Shown here: positions 56,400-64,000 of the stretch, piece after piece
Numbering within the stretch: position 1 is the first letter of the stretch
Layout: each line of letters opens with the position of its first letter
From: Cellulosilyticum lentocellum DSM 5427
Lineage (GTDB): Bacteria; Bacillota; Clostridia; Lachnospirales; Cellulosilyticaceae
NCBI RefSeq assembly: GCF_000178835.2
Contig: NC_015275.1
Location: 4,307,001 to 4,371,000 of the forward strand
DNA length: 64,000 nt
Direction of reading: 5' to 3'
The notes under the pieces: model-generated
Told to the model about the DNA's origin: nothing
Databases searched by the model: none
Seen by the model: only the letters and a program-made list of their open reading frames with translations
Made by a program: the position numbers and the translations under genes

Positions 56400-56910
56400 T
56401 TGCCTCTTATCTTCAATATAATTACTGTTTCTTTTTATTATAAGAGATATTTTATCTCTTTACCAATACCATATATTTACATTTTGTTGGACCTTTTTTA
56501 TATTCATCTAATTGTCATCTATTTCCATCTTAACTTCATCTTGTATACATCACTTATAATCATTATTCATCATTATTTCGTCATATTCATCAACTTTTAA
56601 GCATTTTATGATTAATGTTGATTTTTTAGGATTTTATATTTTTTATAACTTCCTTTTACCCCTTCCTATTCCTCCTCTCCCTCTAGTATTATGATGACAA
56701 CTAAGCTAATTTCTTATGCATCATTCTCTCAAATCAATCATCACAGCTTCCTAAATTTAAGTACAGTCAAACTTATGCTTATATCAACTAAATTTTTTCA
56801 CTGTAAATCTTTCTCTCCCAACGCATGTATTGACATAAGCCGAAGCCTTACACCAAGAGGAAGAGGTTCCCATGTCTTTCACACGGAAACCTCTTCCTCT
56901 CAATAGCTCA
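56400..56910. other. 510-bp AT-rich gap with one hairpin
   Basis: No supported gene. It is mostly AT-rich low-complexity DNA. A 13-bp stem (56856-56868 with 56888-56900) 11 bp past the ABC permease stop has no T-run but is placed as that operon's terminator. Confidence 0.5.
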
Positions 56911-57627
56911 TTATTCTGATTTCAGCCTTCTTAGCAAAAAAACACATAGTATAACCGCGCCTAAGAGAATAGCTAATAAAGGCCACAGGTTGCCAAAATA
57001 AAAACCTTCGTCCACAATCAATTGATACCCCCAAGTTGCAGGTAATATTTTTCCTACAATCTCAAAAAATCTAGGAAGTAAACTAGTAGAAAACATAATC
57101 CCCGACAGCATAATGGATGGTAGAAATATCACTTGTGAAATCATGGTAAGTTTTGCTTGGTTTTTTACCCATAGCCCCAAGACACTCCCAATACTTAATG
57201 ATACTGCAATAAAAACTGCAAGTGAGCTAAAATACAACGGCAAACTTGCTGGTAGCGTCGCATCAAAAGCAATGGGGGCGATGATGCATATTATCGCGCA
57301 CATAATCAGTAGATGAATAAACGCTGACAAAAACATAGAAACCATGCCAAGATACAACGGCACACCATTGGCTTTGTACACTTTCTTTATATCGCTTCCG
57401 TATATCTCTACAAGGGAAGGTGGCAAACCTATCAGTGCGCCAGTTGATACACCTAGCACAGTCATGGATTGTATAAGCGTATACTTAGCCTGGGGGTTTA
57501 TGGATGTGAACATCCCCCCCATAACAGCAAAGAATAAAAGAGGAACCACATAACAAGTAATAAGTAGTGATTTGCTTCGTATATCCAGTTTCCATTGCAA
57601 TGCCACTCCGTATAAAAATGCACTCAT
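56911..57627 (-). CDS. ABC-2 type transporter permease
   Basis: 238 aa with six membrane helices: about 22-45, 60-80, 95-125, 130-155, 165-185 and 210-232. The GIMFSTSLLPRFFEIVGKILPATWGYQLI segment is the usual ABC-2 motif before the last helix. It pairs with the ATPase whose stop overlaps its start by 4 bp. Codon use is richer in G and C than in genes around this operon. Confidence 0.88.
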   Translation of the reverse strand: MSAFLYGVALQWKLDIRSKSLLITCYVVPLLFFAVMGGMFTSINPQAKYTLIQSMTVLGVSTGALIGLPPSLVEIYGSDIKKVYKANGVPLYLGMVSMFLSAFIHLLIMCAIICIIAPIAFDATLPASLPLYFSSLAVFIAVSLSIGSVLGLWVKNQAKLTMISQVIFLPSIMLSGIMFSTSLLPRFFEIVGKILPATWGYQLIVDEGFYFGNLWPLLAILLGAVILCVFLLRRLKSE

Positions 57628-58439
57628 TCGCCATTCCCCCTTGCTATGTCAATAAAATGCTGTTCTAGCGTTCCCCTGTCTATTTTAATGTCCAGCACGT
57701 CAATTCCCCGCTGCTTGAAATCTTCAAGCAAAGTCAGCATGGTATCCCCAATATTGTCAGATTCAAATTCTTCATCACCTTGCTGGGTCTTGATGTGAAG
57801 GGTATAGCGTTTGCCGATTTTTGAGGTTAATTCTGCAACAGTACCCAAAAAGGCAATACTGCCATCATTCAGAATAGCAATGCGGTCACACAGGCTTTCA
57901 ACCTCTGCCATATCGTGGCTAGCTAAAATGATGGTCTTTCCCTGTGCCTTCAGTCTTCGAATTTGGTCATGAAGTGATATTCTACCTTCAACATCAAGTC
58001 CGGCAGTCGGCTCATCCAGGAACACAATATCCGGATTACTGATCAAGGCGAGGGCAAGGTGCAAACGCCGTTTTTGCCCTGTTGACATATCTGTGTATAG
58101 CTTTTTCGCCAGCTCGTTAATCCCCAGAGCAGCAAGCATAGAATAGTCTATTTTTGTTTTATTCCATTTTGCAAATAACCTTACAGCTTCCATGGGTTTG
58201 ATATGGTCAGGGAGAGACGCCGATTGCAACTGAATACCTCTCCTGCCATTCACCACGATACTGCCGCTGTCATACTTTCGTAAGCTCTCGATACATTCAA
58301 GTGCTGTGGTTTTGCCTGCACCGTTTACGCCAAGCAATGCAAAGATTTCACCCTTTATAACGTTGAAACTCAAGCTTTTTAGTACTGTATGATCCCCATA
58401 GCTTTTCTTTAGTTTGTCAATCTGTATGGCGTAGCTCAT
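57624..58439 (-). CDS. ABC transporter ATP-binding protein
   Basis: 271 aa. Walker A GVNGAGKTT, Q-loop, signature MSTGQKRRL, Walker B DIVFLDEPTAGLD and the H-loop His in LASHDMAEVE are intact. The C-terminal ~60 residues are the extra beta domain of the drug/antibiotic-export ABC group. It drives the adjoining permease. It overlaps both neighbours by 4 bp: merR-type regulator, ATPase, permease in one unit. Confidence 0.93.
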   Translation of the reverse strand: MSYAIQIDKLKKSYGDHTVLKSLSFNVIKGEIFALLGVNGAGKTTALECIESLRKYDSGSIVVNGRRGIQLQSASLPDHIKPMEAVRLFAKWNKTKIDYSMLAALGINELAKKLYTDMSTGQKRRLHLALALISNPDIVFLDEPTAGLDVEGRISLHDQIRRLKAQGKTIILASHDMAEVESLCDRIAILNDGSIAFLGTVAELTSKIGKRYTLHIKTQQGDEEFESDNIGDTMLTLLEDFKQRGIDVLDIKIDRGTLEQHFIDIARGNGE

Positions 58440-59227
58440 TTTACTCCCTCCTCATAACCTAATGTTGTAAAATAGGCTTCTAAAGCCGATTCTATAAAAG
58501 TGTTGGCAATTGCTTGTTTTTGTTTCCATTCATTGTCCGGACCATTAAGGTTTTTTGCCTCCATAAGTACTGGTAGCATACTTATATCCCCTCCCGTAAA
58601 TTCCATAAGCATTTTCCAAAACTCTTTGGCAAGGTTTTGCCCCTTCTCGCTTTCGGGCGGTACGCCATCTTTTTGAAGCCATATCGCTTCATCGATCAAG
58701 CGTGTGAAAGTCTCCATCATTGCTAAGCTACTATCCTTATCGAAGTGGCTCCGAAAATGGTCAAGAGTCTTATCGTCTAAATGCTTGATAACCCAGTAGA
58801 ATTCATTTTTCATTTGTAGATTTACGATAATATCAGCATATTTCTTAAAATCTACCGATTGCATTTGTAACACTTCTGCTTGTAACGTTTCTATCTCTTT
58901 TAGGGATTCTGACAAGGTTTCTATCTTTTCTCGTATGGCAACGGCCTGTTCTGTAAGCGCGCTGGCAACATCACCTGGGGTATCAAGAGAAATCAGGCGA
59001 TTTTTTATATCATCCAATGAAAACCCCAGATGTTTTAGTGACAGAATTTGATAGAGTTTAATCACATCCTTATCCGTATAAAGCCTACGGCCTCCTTCAC
59101 TCTCTGACGATGGCGAAAATAAACCTTCTTTATCGTAGTATTGCAGGGTTCGGACGGTGACACCCATTTTCTTTGCTACCTCTCCAACCGTCATATATCC
59201 TTCCGGTGTCGCTTTGTGTTTTTCCAT
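58436..59227 (-). CDS. MerR-family transcriptional regulator
   Basis: 263 aa from MEKHKATPEGYMTVGEVAKKMG (AGAGGTG 6 bp upstream; a GTG three codons earlier is not needed). MerR winged helix about 12-80: TVGEVAKKMGVTVRTLQYYDKEGLFSPSSESEGGRRLYTDKD. A coiled coil (about 85-125) and a helical effector domain of about 135 residues follow, longer than simple metal sensors and closer to TipA/BmrR-like multidrug sensors. It likely turns on this ABC exporter through the 19-bp spacer promoter upstream. Confidence 0.9.
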   Translation of the reverse strand: MEKHKATPEGYMTVGEVAKKMGVTVRTLQYYDKEGLFSPSSESEGGRRLYTDKDVIKLYQILSLKHLGFSLDDIKNRLISLDTPGDVASALTEQAVAIREKIETLSESLKEIETLQAEVLQMQSVDFKKYADIIVNLQMKNEFYWVIKHLDDKTLDHFRSHFDKDSSLAMMETFTRLIDEAIWLQKDGVPPESEKGQNLAKEFWKMLMEFTGGDISMLPVLMEAKNLNGPDNEWKQKQAIANTFIESALEAYFTTLGYEEGVK

Positions 59228-59247
59228 ATTTATCACCTCTTGCTCAT

Positions 59248-59278
59248 ATTATAATTCATTACGTTACGTCACATTCAA
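59248..59278 (-). promoter_or_regulatory. MerR-type promoter with 19-bp spacer
   Basis: Minus strand: TTGAAT (59273-59278) and a perfect TATAAT (59248-59253) are 19 bp apart, the over-long spacing that MerR proteins correct by twisting DNA. The spacer has an ACGT-A-ACGT dyad. It lies 20 bp before the merR-type gene. Confidence 0.7.
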
Positions 59279-59313
59279 GATATTTTTCAAATTTTCTCAA
59301 TTTATCTTATTAC

Positions 59314-59421
59314 CTAATAAAAAAGCGTCATACCCTCACATGATGCGCCCCCAATAAGTTAGATTTTTAGGCCTAACTTATTGGGGGCAGTTCAACATTT
59401 GGCATGACGCTTTTTTATTAG
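59314..59421. repeat. Two-level nested perfect inverted repeat
   Basis: Outer arms 59314-59331 and 59404-59421 (18 bp, perfect, A/T-rich with a central AAAAAAGCG) enclose inner arms 59347-59362 and 59373-59388 (16 bp, perfect, CCCCC/GGGGG). It sits between the 59477 gene's end and the MerR promoter. It may be a bidirectional terminator with an extra arm or a small insertion. Confidence 0.82.
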
Positions 59422-59476
59422 ACGCCTTGTTCTTTCTTTACTATCACAGACAAGGCAATCGTGAGTAATGCTATTT

Positions 59477-59794
59477 CTATATAAATGGATTTTGGGAACT
59501 TGAAACTTCCTGATGAATTACTATAGGATCTGAAATCAATCCATATTGTTCATCTTCTGGATATGTAACTGCAATTTCATGATTACTCCCAGCATACTCA
59601 TTAACACTATCCATTGTCTCCCATATGGTACAAAGGAAAAAATGTGCCCATTCATTTTGCTCTACTATTTTCACATAGGCACCTCTATTCCCTTGAATAG
59701 CCATTGTATCGCTTACTCCTGTTTTATTTAAGTAATCCTCAAACCCCTGTTTATGTTCTAGTGGCACTATTCCATGCCAGGTTCTTGATATCAT
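59477..59794 (-). CDS. Antibiotic biosynthesis monooxygenase-like (dimeric alpha-beta barrel) protein
   Basis: 105 aa. The start MISRTWHGIVPLEHKQGFEDYLNKTGV and the segment HFFLCTIWETMDSVNEYAGSN fit the ABM-like ferredoxin fold. The normal chain of about 100 residues is complete. These proteins may degrade heme or quinones or have no known function; no clear catalytic residue is visible. The gene follows the flippase gene by 17 bp, in the same direction. Confidence 0.72.
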   Translation of the reverse strand: MISRTWHGIVPLEHKQGFEDYLNKTGVSDTMAIQGNRGAYVKIVEQNEWAHFFLCTIWETMDSVNEYAGSNHEIAVTYPEDEQYGLISDPIVIHQEVSSSQNPFI

Positions 59795-59811
59795 AAAATC
59801 CCCCTACTAAC

Positions 59812-61455
59812 TCATATTCTTATAAAACGCTGCAATTTCTTTCCGCCTGGTAACCCTTCTAAATCTGCTTTGTCAATAGTGCGAGTCCATATAGCTACAA
59901 CGAAGTATACTACTATGGCAACTGGTATCACTAATAACATGCTAAGCTTTTCTCTTCCCATTAATAGATTCATCACTACATATAAACCGTACGAAATAGC
60001 ACCCATAATAACAGCACATATAATTGGCTTTATAACTACTTGTTTCCACTCTAGTTTTATTGCAAAGTGGCGGTATAAGTAAATGAGATTTAAGCTACCA
60101 TAGATAGCATAGCAAATAGTTGTACTGTAAATGACACCAAAAATATGACACTGTGGTATACGTATTAATATATAGTTAATAACAACCTTAACAATGCAAG
60201 CTAAAATAGCATGAACAGAAGCCTCTTTAGGTTTTCCCATAGCTTGTAATACAGCTGCACTAAGCTGGGCAATAGTAATAAAGATTAAACTAACAGCACC
60301 TGCTGACAAGAGTTCTCCCCCTGTTGCTTTTCTTAAAACAAGTCCAATAATAGGCTCTCCAAATAAGAAGAAGGCTACAGCTGTAGGTGCTGCAATAATC
60401 ATCCCCAACTTAAAAATCATTTTAATCTTTTCATTAATATCTTTTCTTTTATTGATAACCGCACTAGCTGCAATAGCTGGTATAGAAGCTGCTGCTATTT
60501 GAACAATAATAGAGATAGGAATATTAATGAATGTGTTATATTGAAAACCATACTGACCTTTCAAACTAGTTGCTATCTTTCCGATTTCTAAATGAGCTAC
60601 GTCTGCTACTGGCACTGTCTCAATAAGTCCACTTGCTTTCAGCTGACTTAGACTTTCAGGCAATAGATTTGTAATCATACTTAAATCAATAAAAGTCATA
60701 ATAGAAAATACACACGTACTAATAATAATAGGTAACATAATCGCAAGTACTTGTTTTAAAATGACCTTATTACTTTCCTGATGATAGTTTTTTTGAGCTT
60801 CTAAAACAGGCTTTCTTTCCTTTTTTATCTTCAAATAGATTACTATTAATGCTAAAAGCGCAGCTAAAGCACCTATAGAAGTTCCTAAAGTTGCACCTGT
60901 TACTGCACTTAAAAGAGATTTTTCAATCAGATAGTATGCTAGTATTACTGTAAAAACAACATGAAAAATCTGCTCTATTACTTGTGAGGAAGCTGTTGGG
61001 ACCATATTACCCAGGCCTTGAAAATAGCCTCTTAAACTGGCTACCACTGTCATGATTAAAATGGTTGGAACAAGTACTCTAATAGGTTGCCCAACATTTT
61101 CTCCATTAAAAAACAAATCTGCAATCACATCTGCCCCTAAGACAACTATGACTGCTAATATCAAAGAACAAATAAAACCTGCTCTTAAAGTAACCTTAAA
61201 AATATGTTCTGCTTCCTTATGCTCTCCTATTGCCTCTCGCTCTGCAATAAGTTTGGAAAGTCCCGCTGGTATAGCTGTGGCTGTTAACGTTAAAATAATG
61301 ATATATACCTGATAAGCTGAGGAATACAGTCCGTTTCCTTCATCTCCAATAATATTAGTTAATGGAATCCTATATACTAGGCCAATAATTTTGCTAAGCA
61401 TGACACCAATGCTTAAAATCATAGCCCCTTTTAATATATTCTGTTTCGTTTCCAT
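59812..61455 (-). CDS. Polysaccharide/lipid flippase of the MurJ/SpoVB (MOP) family
   Basis: 547 aa with about fourteen membrane helices. METKQNILKGAMILSIGVMLSKIIGLVYRIPLTNIIGDEGNGLYSSAYQVY is the usual start of Firmicute SpoVB/YtgP-like flippases, which turn lipid-linked wall precursors to the outer face. Vegetative MurJ-like and sporulation SpoVB-like roles cannot be separated by sequence alone. The length is normal. ATG follows GGGGAAAG. Confidence 0.85.
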   Translation of the reverse strand: METKQNILKGAMILSIGVMLSKIIGLVYRIPLTNIIGDEGNGLYSSAYQVYIIILTLTATAIPAGLSKLIAEREAIGEHKEAEHIFKVTLRAGFICSLILAVIVVLGADVIADLFFNGENVGQPIRVLVPTILIMTVVASLRGYFQGLGNMVPTASSQVIEQIFHVVFTVILAYYLIEKSLLSAVTGATLGTSIGALAALLALIVIYLKIKKERKPVLEAQKNYHQESNKVILKQVLAIMLPIIISTCVFSIMTFIDLSMITNLLPESLSQLKASGLIETVPVADVAHLEIGKIATSLKGQYGFQYNTFINIPISIIVQIAAASIPAIAASAVINKRKDINEKIKMIFKLGMIIAAPTAVAFFLFGEPIIGLVLRKATGGELLSAGAVSLIFITIAQLSAAVLQAMGKPKEASVHAILACIVKVVINYILIRIPQCHIFGVIYSTTICYAIYGSLNLIYLYRHFAIKLEWKQVVIKPIICAVIMGAISYGLYVVMNLLMGREKLSMLLVIPVAIVVYFVVAIWTRTIDKADLEGLPGGKKLQRFIRI

Positions 61456-61733
61456 ACTTTCCCCTCATTTTCTATGTAATCTATCTTGTTTAACTCAAAT
61501 TTAATCATATTTATTTTTCTATTATTTTCCTATCCATTCTCCACTTTATCATACTCTGCACGCTCATAAAAGTAGATTTTATAAAGACAGTGCTACTTAA
61601 TAAATGATTACCTCACCAACTACTCATTTTACGGCTTTCTTATACATAGCATGCATATGGAAAAATTTAAACTTATATCAAACACAAAAAAATCACAAAC
61701 TAATCTTAACCCAACTTAAAGGAGTGATAAGCT

Positions 61734-61886
61734 ATGGCAAAAGACAGCCAAATCGATAATAAAGAAGCACGTATGAGAAAGTGTAACTATCAAACGCCAC
61801 TAACGGCAGAAAATCAAAATCATAATCCAAATGCAAAAAAACATTCTATCAAACGAGAAGGTTTCAAGAGTGATCATATCAATTAA
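61734..61886 (+). CDS. Small basic protein of 50 aa
   Basis: ATG after a strong AAAGGAGTGATAAGC site gives MAKDSQIDNKEARMRKCNYQ ... KREGFKSDHIN and TAA. It is polar, rich in Lys, Asn and Gln, with one Cys and no membrane segment. A good terminator follows at 61905-61935. The make-up resembles small clostridial spore or stress proteins, but no family is recognised. It is the only plus-strand gene between the flippase and the AraC gene. Confidence 0.7.
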   Translation: MAKDSQIDNKEARMRKCNYQTPLTAENQNHNPNAKKHSIKREGFKSDHIN

Positions 61887-61904
61887 TCTCTTTTCCTTAT
61901 CCTC

Positions 61905-61935
61905 AAAATAGGAGTGTTTTTAGCACTCCTATTTT
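61905..61935 (+). terminator. Terminator of the 50-aa gene
   Basis: 12-bp perfect stem AAAATAGGAGTG/CACTCCTATTTT (61905-61916 with 61924-61935), 7-nt loop, and T-rich flank. It may also serve the converging AraC gene. Confidence 0.82.
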
Positions 61936-61968
61936 CTTATTTAACTCTTCTACTATATATAGCTTATT

Positions 61969-62823
61969 CTATATTATTATTTTTTGTTTCCTGTACTTCA
62001 ATGGCGTCATACCTTCTAGGTCTTTAAACACCCTATCAAAATGAGTTGTGCTTTCAAAGCCCACTTCATGTGAAATATCTATCACCATTTTATCTGTAGT
62101 ATCTAATAAAATCTTTGCATTTTTTATTCTAATGTAGTTAAGATAATTAATAAGATTAAAACCTGTCCCCTCTTTAAAAGTCCTACTTAAATAGTATGGA
62201 CTAATATAAAACGCTTTAGCCACGTCTTCTAATGTAATCTTCTTACTGTAATTTTCATTTAAGTACTGAGCTACCTCTGCCACTCTTTCATGCTTAGGAG
62301 ATCTACTCATAGGCGTGATTTCCTCCTTTGATGCCTCATTCATATAACGTTGTTGTAAACTTAATAGTTCACAAAACAGTAGTTGATTATAAAAACCATA
62401 GTTTTCTCTTTTATTTTCTATCATCAGCTTTTCTAATAATTGTTCCACTTCTCTTTTTTGAGTTGGTGCTAACTGCAATACACATCGATTTTCATTAAAG
62501 GTTTCAAGTAAACGTTCTACTTGCAAATTACTAATTTCTGATAAAAATGATCTCTTGAAGTTAATAAGAATACGTTCTCCTACTGATTGATTGGCTGAGA
62601 GGGTCTTATGAATATCTTCACTATTTAACCAAACTAAGGTACCTTCTTTAATATGATAGGTTCTATCTTTAATAAAATAATAGCGATCTCCAGATAATTG
62701 ATAATATATTTCATAATGTGGATGATAGTGTGTCTCAACCATACTATCTTTATTTGTATACTTCTTATATTCAATATTAAATAGTCGTTTATTCCATAAT
62801 AGATCCAGATTATACTTACTCAT
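61969..62823 (-). CDS. AraC-family transcriptional regulator
   Basis: 284 aa. An N-terminal cupin-like sugar-sensing domain (about 15-140; HYHPHYEIYYQLSGDRYYFIKDRTYHIKEGTLVWL) and a C-terminal double helix-turn-helix (about 185-284; ITLEDVAKAFYISPYYLSRTFKEGTGFNLINYLNYIRIKNAKILL, then VGFESTTHFDRVFKDLEGMTPLKYR). It is divergent from the GH4 gene over a 133-bp gap and is the likely activator of that gene in reply to a plant sugar. Confidence 0.9.
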   Translation of the reverse strand: MSKYNLDLLWNKRLFNIEYKKYTNKDSMVETHYHPHYEIYYQLSGDRYYFIKDRTYHIKEGTLVWLNSEDIHKTLSANQSVGERILINFKRSFLSEISNLQVERLLETFNENRCVLQLAPTQKREVEQLLEKLMIENKRENYGFYNQLLFCELLSLQQRYMNEASKEEITPMSRSPKHERVAEVAQYLNENYSKKITLEDVAKAFYISPYYLSRTFKEGTGFNLINYLNYIRIKNAKILLDTTDKMVIDISHEVGFESTTHFDRVFKDLEGMTPLKYRKQKIII

Positions 62824-62956
62824 CCTCTTTGTCTCCCCTTATGCGCAATATATGTTGTTAATTTATACTTTACCGCAATATATCATAATCATATCATACT
62901 ATTTTGTCTTATAATACTTCTAAGATTCTATAAATTCTTATTATGAGGTGAAGCTA

Positions 62957-64000
62957 ATGAACTATCTGGAAAATAAAGTGGAAGATGTACAAATTGCTTA
63001 TATTGGAGGGGGCTCTAGAGGATGGGCTTGGGGACTTATGAGCGACCTAGCTTCTGAACCTAGCTTAAGTGGAACTGTCAGGCTTTATGACATTGATATG
63101 CACGCTGCTCAAACAAATGAGATTATCGGCAATAAGCTCAATGAGCTTGAAAACATTCAATCACATTGGAACTATACAGCTATTTCTTCTTTAAAAGAGG
63201 CCTTAACTGGTGCTGATTTTGTAGTCATCTCCATCTTACCCGGTACCTTTAAAGAAATGTATTCTGATGTACATACCCCAGAAAAATACGGTATCTATCA
63301 AGCTGTTGGTGACACAGTAGGTCCAGGCGGATATATTAGAGCTTTACGAACAATTCCTATGTATGAAGAAATAGCCCTTGCTATTAAGGCTTATTCTCCA
63401 GATGCATGGGTTATTAACTATACTAATCCTATGTCTGTTTGTGTTAAAACACTTTATAAAGTATTCCCAGAAATCAAAGCCTTCGGCTGTTGCCACGAAG
63501 TATTTGGTACTCAAAAGCTTTTAGCTAGCATGGTTAAAGAAGTAACTGGAACAGAAAATGTATCTAGAACGGATATCAAAATTAATGTATTAGGCATTAA
63601 TCATTTTACTTGGATCACTGAGGCTAGTTATAAAGGTAAAGACCTATTTCCTATGTATGAAAGCTTCGTGAATCAGTTTTATGAAACGGGCTTTCAAGAA
63701 GATGAGAAAGACCACTGGATGAATAATTCTTTTGAATCTGCTCAGCGTGTCAAATTTGATTTATTTAAACGCTTTGGCGTTATCGCCGCAGCTGGAGATC
63801 GTCATCTAGCAGAAGCTGTAAATGGCAAATGGTATCTTAAAGATCCTGAAACTGTTGCTGAATGGAAATTTGGCCTGACTACTGTAGATTGGCGTATCAA
63901 TGACTTAAATAGCCGCTTAGAACGTGGCACACGTTTGGCAAATGGTGAGGAAACTTTCGAACTTAAAGAAACGGGAGAAGAAGGTGTTCTTCAAATCAAA
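62957..64000 (+). CDS. GH4 family glycosidase (alpha-galacturonidase/alpha-glucosidase-like), cut by window end
   Basis: First 348 codons; no stop before the end. ATG follows GAGGTG at 62945. The Rossmann start VQIAYIGGGSRGWAWGLMSDLA binds NAD, NYTNPMSV is the GH4 NPM motif, and GCCHEVFG is the specificity and metal loop (Cys-His). NHFTW and the later RHLAEA fit. GH4 enzymes use NAD+ and Mn2+. The CHEV loop is, from memory, nearest to uronic-acid-acting (LplD-like) members. It is divergent from an AraC regulator gene. AglA/melibiase-like activity is possible. Confidence 0.85.
   Translation, partial: MNYLENKVEDVQIAYIGGGSRGWAWGLMSDLASEPSLSGTVRLYDIDMHAAQTNEIIGNKLNELENIQSHWNYTAISSLKEALTGADFVVISILPGTFKEMYSDVHTPEKYGIYQAVGDTVGPGGYIRALRTIPMYEEIALAIKAYSPDAWVINYTNPMSVCVKTLYKVFPEIKAFGCCHEVFGTQKLLASMVKEVTGTENVSRTDIKINVLGINHFTWITEASYKGKDLFPMYESFVNQFYETGFQEDEKDHWMNNSFESAQRVKFDLFKRFGVIAAAGDRHLAEAVNGKWYLKDPETVAEWKFGLTTVDWRINDLNSRLERGTRLANGEETFELKETGEEGVLQIK

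Noticed and set aside
56691-56906. Plus-strand frame of 71 codons
   Set aside because: No ribosome site, low-complexity product, and its end is the hairpin after the ABC permease gene.

Overview
The window looks like a chromosomal segment of a low-GC, spore-forming, fibre-degrading clostridium. Evidence: AT-rich third positions, strong AGGAGG-type ribosome binding sites, a collagen-like exosporium-type protein, a SpoVB/MurJ-type flippase, a SigV/RsiV pair, and secreted GH30/GH43 xylan enzymes with CBM2 and ricin-type modules. From memory the content fits Cellulosilyticum (Clostridium lentocellum) or a close Lachnospirales relative; this is an inference, not a database match. I saw no rRNA, tRNA, CRISPR array, prophage or intact insertion sequence.

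Layout. 0-8.7 kb (minus strand): a secreted stalk-domain protein, an overlapping GT-C glycosyltransferase/FAD oxidoreductase pair, and small membrane, TfoX-C and unknown proteins. 8.9-10.2 kb: a D-Ala-D-Ala carboxypeptidase. 10.3-14.8 kb: a beta-glucoside operon (BglG antiterminator, EIIBCA permease, 6-phospho-beta-glucosidase) with two RAT/terminator switches, trailed by a 27-codon fasciclin remnant. 15-16 kb: the collagen-like protein. 16.1-20.3 kb: an NAD/ADP-ribose operon (NrtR, PnuC, NadR, NADAR, PARG-like) whose last gene has an in-frame stop inside its catalytic signature. 20.4-24.7 kb (plus strand): a 30-bp perfect inverted repeat, sigV-rsiV with a self-type promoter, motAB and a DUF421 protein.

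24.7-35.1 kb (minus strand): ribosomal protein L25, an MFS carrier, a two-component system, and a copper/metal island (DUF2318 protein, HMA-TauE-cupredoxin fusion, CopZ, CopA). copA has a clear promoter and a CsoR-like operator, with a decayed HMA fragment upstream. 35.7-40.2 kb: two secreted xylanolytic enzymes sharing almost the same C-terminal half. 40.3-42.2 kb: a MATE/MarR pair with two operators. 42.4-44 kb: a DUF1576 membrane protein and a small partner. 44.2-49.3 kb: acetyltransferases, a racemase, a pentapeptide protein, a TIM-barrel protein and a HAD phosphatase. 49.5-54.2 kb: GapN, a DUF3360 transporter and a DUF4914 protein with a kinase-like P-loop. 54.4-56.4 kb: PurE, DUF2294 and a winged-helix protein. 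56.9-59.3 kb: a MerR-regulated ABC exporter. 59.5-64 kb: a monooxygenase-like protein, the flippase, a 50-aa gene, an AraC regulator, and a GH4 glycosidase that runs off the end.

The most unusual non-coding signal is a pair of homologous, roughly 240-260 nt, highly structured palindromic elements in opposite orientation at 44897-45134 and 45379-45635. Their inner blocks are conserved. Their outer stems differ in sequence yet are perfectly paired in each copy, which is the pattern expected when secondary structure is what selection keeps.
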